Below the pieces are notes generated by a model, which was not told where the DNA came from, made no database searches, and was given only the letters and a program-made list of their open reading frames with translations. A stretch of DNA of 64,000 nucleotides. Origin: Cladorhizidae sp. MBARI D1340-BT2 (Eukaryota > Porifera > Demospongiae > Poecilosclerida > Cladorhizidae). The stretch lies in the NCBI GenBank assembly GCA_028752905.1, contig JAQNBH010000013.1:26749239-26813238 (forward strand), written 5' to 3'. The translations under genes and the position numbers were made by a program. The number at the start of each line of letters is the position of its first letter. Position 1 is the first letter of the stretch. Below are positions 57,549 to 64,000 of this stretch, piece by piece.

Positions 57549-58655
57549 GTTTCACACAACAAATGCACATGATTCATGATGCGTCTGAATAAGGAGTGCA
57601 TAAGCATGGCAACACTTCAGACCCTTCTATAATGGGTGTGGTTTCACGTGTACGACTTCCTCGAACGCTCACAGCAGTGTACCAGATGCATAGACTTGCA
57701 AACTGAGAAAACGGACCTGAACTTGTAACCCGAACTCTTAGGCAAAGTGTCCTTACGGAGCTGCTTTGCTGCACACTAGGACTCTTCATGTTTGAGAAGT
57801 ACCTCTTTTGGCATGGAAGACCATCTCTTTTGAGAGACTACACTTTGCATACACCGATGCATTTGTAATAAAATCTCACCTCTAGTGAAAGACCACCTCT
57901 AGTGAAAGACCACCTCTAGTGAAAGACCACCTCTGGTGAAAGACCACCTCTAGTGAATGACCACTCTTCAAAGATCACTAAAATTACACAATCTTAACCA
58001 CTCGAGTGTAAACCATAGCACAGACTGCCAGACTGCCAGCACAGAGGCACACAGTGTGTAATTAATATATTAATGCATTGCAGCGGAACATTCTAAACAC
58101 CTGCACACATGCATGCAGTGACTTGCAGCTTGTGGTTAATTACAGAAGCTTAGGAGGATGTCAAAAAGAGGAGATAATGACCTTGGAACAAAAACTAGAA
58201 ACTTGATAGTGGCAGATATTTAAATGTCTATTTTTTTAGAGCTATTCCCACGAGATTGTTAGTTGTAAAAGTGGATGAAGATAATGGGGGGGGGGAAGGA
58301 ATCTCTAGATAGGATCACAGTTGTCATTGCTTGCTCTGCCATTGGAGAAAAAACTTACTCCTGGTGATAGGACTAGTGCAGATGGGTAATGGAGGTGGTG
58401 AGCTGCAAACCATGATAGCTGAAACTGGCATGACCTGACAGGAGTGTGGGAACTGCAGGGTTAGTCACCATGGAAACCCTTGAAAAGGATATTGGGAGGT
58501 CCAACTTGCCGGGGAGGAAAGCTACAATTGTGATGAAGATGCTCGTGAATTAGAGAGCACAGGAGATGTGGACATCAAAACTGTATCTCTATGAATAGTG
58601 AGATTTTGCTCTTACTCATGAGAATACAGAGTGTAGTTGTAGCTGATGCAAGAGT
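57549..58655. other. Non-coding intronic stretch
   Basis: About six ~17-bp repeats (GACCACCTCTAGTGAAA) lie at 57878-57965. A poly-G patch lies at 58287-58296. No gene is seen. Confidence 0.5.
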
Positions 58656-58659
58656 CGCG

Positions 58660-60125
58660 CTGTAGTTGGGACTCAGCTAGAGGTGGCAAGCAAGGGTAGG
58701 GACTCAGCTAGAGATGACAAGCAAGGGTAGTAGGGACTCAGCTAGAGGTGGCAAGCAATGGTAGTAGGGACTCAGCTAGAGGGGACAAGCAAGGGTAGGG
58801 ACTCAGCTAGAGGTGGCAAGCAATGGTAGTAGGGACTCAGCTAGAGATGACAAGCAATGGTAGGGACCCAGCTAGAAGTGGCAAGCAATGGTAGTAGGGA
58901 CTCAGCTAGAGGAGACAAGCAAGGGTAGTAGGGACTCAGCTAGAGATGACAAGCAATGGTAGGGACTCAGCTAGAAGTGGCAAGCAATGGTAGTAGGGAC
59001 TCAGCTAGAGGTGGCAAGCAATGGTAGTAGGGACTCAGCTAGAGGTGACAAGCAATGGTAGTAGGGACTCAGCTAGAGGTGGCAAGCAAGGGTAGTAGGG
59101 ACTCAGCTAGGCAAGCAATGGTAGTAGGGACTCAGCTAGAGGTGACAAGCAAGGGTAGGGACTCAGCTAGAGGTGACAAGCAATGGTAGTAGGGACTCAG
59201 CTAGAGATGACAAGCCTAGGGACTCAGCTAGAGGTGACAAGCAAGGGTAGTAGGGACTCAGCTAGAGGAGACAAGCAAGGGTAGTAGGGACTCAGCTAGA
59301 GGTGACAAGCAAGGGTAGTAGGGACTCAGCTAGAGGTGACAAGCAAGGGTAGTAGGGACTCAGCTAGAGGAGACAAGCAATGGTAGTAGTGACTCAGCTA
59401 GAGGTGGCAAGCAATGGTAGTAGGGACTCAGCTAGAGGTGGCAAGCAATGGTAGTAGGGACTCAGCTAGAGGTGGCAAGCAAGGGTAGTAGGGACTCAGC
59501 TAGAGGTGGCAAGCAAGGGTAGTAGGGACTCAGCTAGAGGTGGCAAGCAGTAGGGACTCAGAGGTAGGTCTCTAAGGTGGGTCTCTAAGGTGGGTCTCTA
59601 AGGTAGGTCTCTAAGGTAGGTCTCTAAGGTGGGTCTCTAAGGTAGGTCTCTAAGGTAGGTCTCTAAGGTGGGTCTCTAGGGACTCAGCTAGAGGTGGCAA
59701 GCAGTAGGGACTCAGCTAGAGGTGGCAAGCAAGGGTAGTAGGGACTCAGCTAGAGGTGGCAAGCAAGGGTAGTAGGGACTCAGCTAGAGGTGGCAAGCAA
59801 GGGTAGGGACTCAGCTAGAGGTGGCAAGCAATGGTAGTAGGGACTCAGCTAGAGATGACAAGCAATGGTAGTAGGGACTCAGCTAGAGATGGCAAGCAAT
59901 GGTAGTAGGGACTCAGCTAGAGGTGGCAAGCAAGGGTAGTAGGGACTCAGCTAGAGGTGGCAAGCAATGGTAGTAGGGACTCAGCTAGAGGTGGCAAGCG
60001 ATGGTAGTAGGGACTCAGCTAGAGGTGGCAAGCAAGGGTAGGGACTCAGCTAGAGGTGGCAAGCAATGGTAGTAGGGACTCAGGCAAGCAAGGGTAGTAG
60101 GGACTCAGCTAGAGGTGACAAGCAG
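58660..60125. repeat. Minisatellite, ~34-bp unit, about 42 copies
   Basis: Units contain GGGACTCAGCTAGAGGTGGC and AAGCAATGGTAGTA, with 28-31-bp forms lacking GTA. Confidence 0.95.
59560..59682. repeat. 13-bp repeat block nested in the 34-bp array
   Basis: About nine copies of GGTAGGTCTCTAA or GGTGGGTCTCTAA sit inside the larger array, which resumes on the right side. Both junctions lie in GGGACTCAG. Confidence 0.93.
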
Positions 60126-60604
60126 CCCCGATTAATCTTCCAAGCAACTGCTCAGTGGAGGTAGAGAGCCGCCATAAGCTAGGACTCTGCCACTAAATAT
60201 GCTTGTACAGTGTATAGTCAGTCACACTAGAAAGCTTTGAATTGAAACCGCTCAGTCTGCTGATGTGTGCATGTCCAGAATTCCTGTGGTAATTTGTGGG
60301 CACAACATGAGCCAATGACCTACCAATGCTAATTAATGTCGGCATGCTTGTGCTAATTGGTCATCGTGCTCACATGGCCTAGCCGAATGGAGAGTCACGA
60401 GGTGTTTTTGAATGTGTGTGTGTGTGTGTGTGTGGCAATATTGTGTGTAGGCATGTCAGCAAGTCTGCAGTGAACGATACAAAAAAACAATCCTATAAAT
60501 AGAATCGGGAATGTTGACGGTGACTGATGCATTCGCTGTTCGCACCATAATTCAAGAATTACAAGTCAAAAAGTTCCTCGTATAAAGGAGAGATTTGCTC
60601 CAGT
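60126..60604. other. Non-coding intronic stretch
   Basis: A short (GT)n lies at 60416-60434. No gene is seen. Confidence 0.4.
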
Positions 60605-62530
60605 GTCTTATGGTGGTTTGAATGGTGACCTCTCACACATCTAGCAAGTTAGGATGGTTTGAATGGTGACCTCTCACACATCTAGCAAGTTAGGATGGTT
60701 TGAATAGTGGCCTCTCACACATCTAGCAAGTTAGGATGGTTTGAATAGTAACCTCTCACACCTCTAGCAAGTTAGGATGGTTTGAATAGTGACCTCTCAC
60801 ACATCTACAAGTTAGGATGGTTTGAATAGTGACCTCTCACACATCTAGCAAGTTAGGATGGTTTGAATAGTGACCTCTCACACATCTAGCAAGTTAGGAT
60901 GGTTTGAATAGTGGCCTCTCACACATCTAGCAAGTTAGGATGGTTTGAATGGTGACCTCTCACACATCTAGCAAGTTAGGATGGTTTGAATGGTGACCTC
61001 TCACACATCTAGCAAGTTAGGATGGTTTGAATAGTGGCCTCTCACACATCTAGCAAGTTAGGATGGTTTGAATAGTAACCTCTCACACCTCTAGCAAGTT
61101 AGGATGGTTTGAATAGTGACCTCTCACACATCTACAAGTTAGGATGGTTTGAATAGTGACCTCTCACACATCTAGCAAGTTAGGATGGTTTGAATAGTGA
61201 CCTCTCACACATCTAGCAAGTTAGGATGGTTTGAATAGTGGCCTCTCACACATCTAGCAAGTTAGGATGGTTTGAATAGTAACCTCTCACACCTCTAGCA
61301 AGTTAGGATGGTTTGAATAGTGACCTCTCACACATCTACAAGTTAGGATGGTTTGAATAGTGACCTCTCACACATCTAGCAAGTTAGGATGGTTTGAATA
61401 GTGACCTCTCACACATCTAGCAAGTTAGGAAAGTTTGAATGGTGACCTCTCACACATCTAGCAAGTTAGGATGGTTTGAATGGTGACCTCTCACACATCT
61501 AGCAAGTTAGGATGGTTTGAATAGTGACATCTCACACCTCTAGCAAGTTAGGATGGTTTGAATAGTGACCTCTCACACATCTACAAGTTAGGATGGTTTG
61601 AATAGTGACCTCTCACACATCTAGCAAGTTAGGATGGTTTGAATGGTGACCTCTCACACCTCTAGCAAGTTAGGATGGTTTGAATAGTGACCTCTCACAC
61701 ATCTAGCAAGTTAGGATGGTTTGAATAGTGACCTCTCACACATCTAGCAAGTTAGGATGGTTTGAATAGTGACCTCTCACACATCTAGCAAGTTAGGATG
61801 GTTTGAATGGTGACCTCTCACACCTCTAGCAAGTTAGGATGGTTTGAATAGTGACCTCTCACATCTAGCAGGTTAGGATGGTTTGAATAGTGACCTCTCT
61901 CACATCTAGCAAGTTAGGATGGTTTGAATAGTGACCTCTCACACATCTAGCAAGTTAGGATGGTTTGAATGGTGACCTCTCACACATCTAGCAAGTTAGG
62001 ATGGTTTGAATAGTGACCTCTCACACATCTAGCAAGTTAGGATGGTTTGAATGGTGACCTCTCACACATCTAGCAAGTTAGGATGGTTTGAATGGTGACC
62101 TCTCACACATCTAGCAAGTTAGGATGGTTTAGATGGTGACCTCTCACACATCTAGCAAGTTAGGGTGGTTTGAATAGTGACCTCTCACACAACTAGCAAA
62201 AAGTTAGGATGGTTTGAATGGTGACCTCTCACACATCTAGCAAGTTAGGATGGTTTGAATGGTGACCTCTCACACATCTAGCAAGTTAGGTGGTTTGAAT
62301 GGTGACCTCTCACACATCTAGCAAGTTAGGATGGTTTGAATGGTGACCTCTCACACATCTAGCAAGTTAGGATGGTTTGAATAGTGACCTCTCACACATC
62401 TAGCAAGTTAGGATGGTTTGAATAATGACCTCTCACACATCTAGCAAGTTAGGATGGTTTGAATAGTGACCTCTCACACATCTAGCAAATTAGGAAAGTT
62501 TGAATGGTGACCTCTCACACATCTAGAAAG
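60605..62530. repeat. Minisatellite, 41-bp unit, about 47 copies
   Basis: Units contain TAGGATGGTTTGAATAGTGA and CCTCTCACACATCTAGCAAG. Variant triplets (TAGTGGCC, TAGTAACC, CATCTACAAG) recur at 327 and 205 bp offsets (about 8 and 5 units), so blocks have been copied as wholes. The array ends about 70 nt before exon 4. Confidence 0.97.
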
Positions 62531-62600
62531 ATTTCCCTGTCATCTCACCTCTCTTCCTATCTCCTCCTCTCCGCCCTCCCCTCTCCTCCATAACCCCCAG

Positions 62601-62837
62601 ATCGTGAAGCACCCGGTGAACCAGTGTTTTCTCTCCAAAAGCTGCGCCGAGTGCTTAACTACGGGAGACAGCCTCTGTGGATGGTGTGCTCTAAGAGGAA
62701 AGTGTGTGCGCCAGGTGGACTGCACACCTGCCAATGACGACAACAACATCCCTCAAACAATCTTTCTCGGAAATGAATCAAAATGTCCAGCCATCAACTC
62801 TGCCACACCTGCAGTAGTGCACCTTGAACTCCTGAAG
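62601..62837 (+). CDS. Plexin-like gene, exon 4: PSI domain
   Basis: 79 codons, phase 0 at both ends (TAACCCCCAG|ATCGTG ... CTGAAG|GTAAGA). It starts IVKHPVNQC, the classic link from the Sema propeller. The PSI (plexin-semaphorin-integrin) cysteine-knot follows, with cysteines at 9, 15, 18, 26, 29, 35, 41 and 62 of the exon, eight in all. CGWC (26-29) is the plexin form; semaphorins usually have CAWD there. This is the main reason I call plexin rather than semaphorin. The last residues (KCPAINSATP) look like the lead into the first IPT domain. The downstream exons lie beyond the right edge or in the last 1.1 kb, where I could not identify one. Confidence 0.85.
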
Positions 62838-64000
62838 GTAAGAGCATATACACATACATTCACACACATGCATATATTCATGTATACACACACTCACATG
62901 CATATATACACACATACTTACATATGCATACACATACATAAAATATATATTTTTTGAGGATGTTAATTAATTATTTTAAGACGGGTTGACAGATTAAAGT
63001 GGGCTCAACGAGTTTCATGGGGCTTGGGTGTGTGGTCATATGCACTCCGATAAGCCGGTGGATATTTCAGAAAGCACTCGTGTCAGGATACCCGACATGT
63101 TCCCAGCATGGCAATTGGTAAAGTGTTGCCTGCGCGATGGGACGTAGGAAGTGCAGCGATCAAGGCGTAGGAACGCTTGGCAGAGCTGGGAGGTGGGCTT
63201 TCTTGGAGTGGAAGTGCAAGGAACACCGTGAAGGGGTGTGGCAAAATAGCATGACGGATGGATGGGGAGGGAGGGAGGCTTCTCTCCCCCTGGACTTGCT
63301 CCCCACCAACCGATTGGTGAAAAGGTCAAACTCCATTATTGCTCTCAGAGAGCATCCAAACAAACAAACTACATAAATAATAATTACAAGCACCAAATTA
63401 AACACCAAAATAAGCACCAAAATAAGCAAGCCAAGAACCAAATTATAAACAAACACAGCAAGCAACCAAATTAAAGGCTCTACCAAACATCATGAAATTA
63501 AGAGCAACAAAACCAATGCCTGGGGGCGTTGTCTTGGTACATGCTGTACCCACCCTGTACTGCGAGCTAAAACCTCTGTCCCTCTGATTCCTGTCATGTG
63601 CTTCTTAAAAATATCTCCTGTGGAGGAGTGGCTGAACTTAGTCCTTTGATTTCGGTCAAGAATGCATATATCACAGCCTATATAGCATTTGAGTGCATGG
63701 TCGATAGAGCCTCATCTGCTACTTAATAAGGTTGGGAATGTTAGCAGTCAAGAGCCAATACACTGAAAGCCACCCTAGCCAATACCTATGTATGCATCTT
63801 ATGCACTAGCATATGGACTGTAGCCAGCCCTAGCAGTGGCTGTGGCTGATGGACTGTAGCCAGCCCTAGCAGTGGCTGTAGCTGATGGACTGTAGCCAGC
63901 CCTAGCAGTGGCTATAGCTGATGGACTGTAGCCAGCCCTAGCAGTGGCTGTAGCTGATGGACTGTAGCCAGCCCTAGCAGTGGCTGTAGGTGATGGATTG
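62838..64000 (+). other. Start of intron 4 of the plexin-like gene (incomplete)
   Basis: It begins GTAAGA. CA/CATA repeats lie at 62855-62950 and CACCAAAATAAG repeats at 63390-63440. No further exon is recognised before the window ends. Confidence 0.5.
63817..64000. repeat. Minisatellite, 36-bp unit, cut by the window edge
   Basis: At least five units with GATGGACTGTAGCCAGCC and CTAGCAGTGGCTGTAGCT. The array continues past the right edge. Confidence 0.93.

Larger units (their letters stand above)
41580..62600 (+). other. Intron 3 (21.0 kb) of the plexin-like gene
   Basis: It runs from GTAAAG to AACCCCCAG. About half of it is tandem repeat in at least 15 unrelated arrays. It also holds a large foldback and possible antisense coding pieces at 42.5-43.9 kb. 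Confidence 0.7.

Noticed and set aside
56452..57607. Long ORFs on both strands (375 and 327 codons) as repeat proteins
   Set aside because: The 21-bp unit keeps frames open on both strands. The peptides are pure unit repeats with no start context or domain.
28070..62837. Calling the gene a semaphorin or a Met-type receptor
   Set aside because: The PSI domain has CGWC, eight cysteines and a VKHPVNQC lead, which fit plexin better than the CAWD of semaphorins. Certainty needs the downstream exons.

Overview
The window is eukaryotic nuclear DNA. It has spliced coding exons, non-LTR and LTR retrotransposon remains, hAT transposase remains, microsatellites and an exceptional load of minisatellites. 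The one clear multi-exon gene encodes an animal-type extracellular Sema domain followed by a plexin-type PSI domain, so the organism is a metazoan or a very close relative. The overall texture (decayed retroelements, tandem repeats, a GT92 gene) suggests a marine invertebrate. A sponge is my best guess, but nothing here proves it.

Layout. 0.7-9.8 kb is a graveyard of mobile elements: a Ty3/gypsy gag-protease remnant cut by a minisatellite; a minus-strand hAT (DUF4371/ZMYM1-like) transposase relic; a minus-strand non-LTR element that keeps a 2A-like NPGP motif and a piece of reverse transcriptase; then a longer plus-strand Ty3/gypsy relic with gag, protease, RNase H and integrase pieces. 10.1-11.5 kb holds an intact minus-strand single-exon gene for a family 92 glycosyltransferase. 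12.5-14.5 kb is a second decayed hAT transposase. 16.9-22.0 kb is tandem repeat, dominated by a 2.8 kb satellite of 31-bp units with an internal ~837-bp duplication. 24.2-26.9 kb contains two more non-LTR relics.

28.07-62.84 kb is the 5' part of a plexin-like gene on the plus strand. Four exons (333, 60, 44 and 79 codons) join in phase 0 and give a signal peptide, a Sema domain and an eight-cysteine PSI domain. The rest of the gene (IPT repeats, membrane segment, cytoplasmic GAP region) must lie beyond the right edge. The introns are about 0.5, 11.7 and 21.0 kb. Roughly half of intron 3 is tandem repeat by my count, as at least 15 unrelated arrays. One 41-bp array stops about 70 nt before the acceptor of exon 4.

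Other structures that stand out are a ~720-bp foldback element at 52.7-53.4 kb, a ~100-bp foldback at 36.3 kb, a minisatellite family present in opposite orientations at 35.7 and 38.4 kb around a different array, an array whose every unit can fold into hairpins (50.3 kb), and a dispersed repeat (23.7 and 36.4 kb) whose minus strand keeps a conserved reading frame. The six-frame translation is full of long open frames through arrays whose unit length is a multiple of three; I treat these as artefacts.
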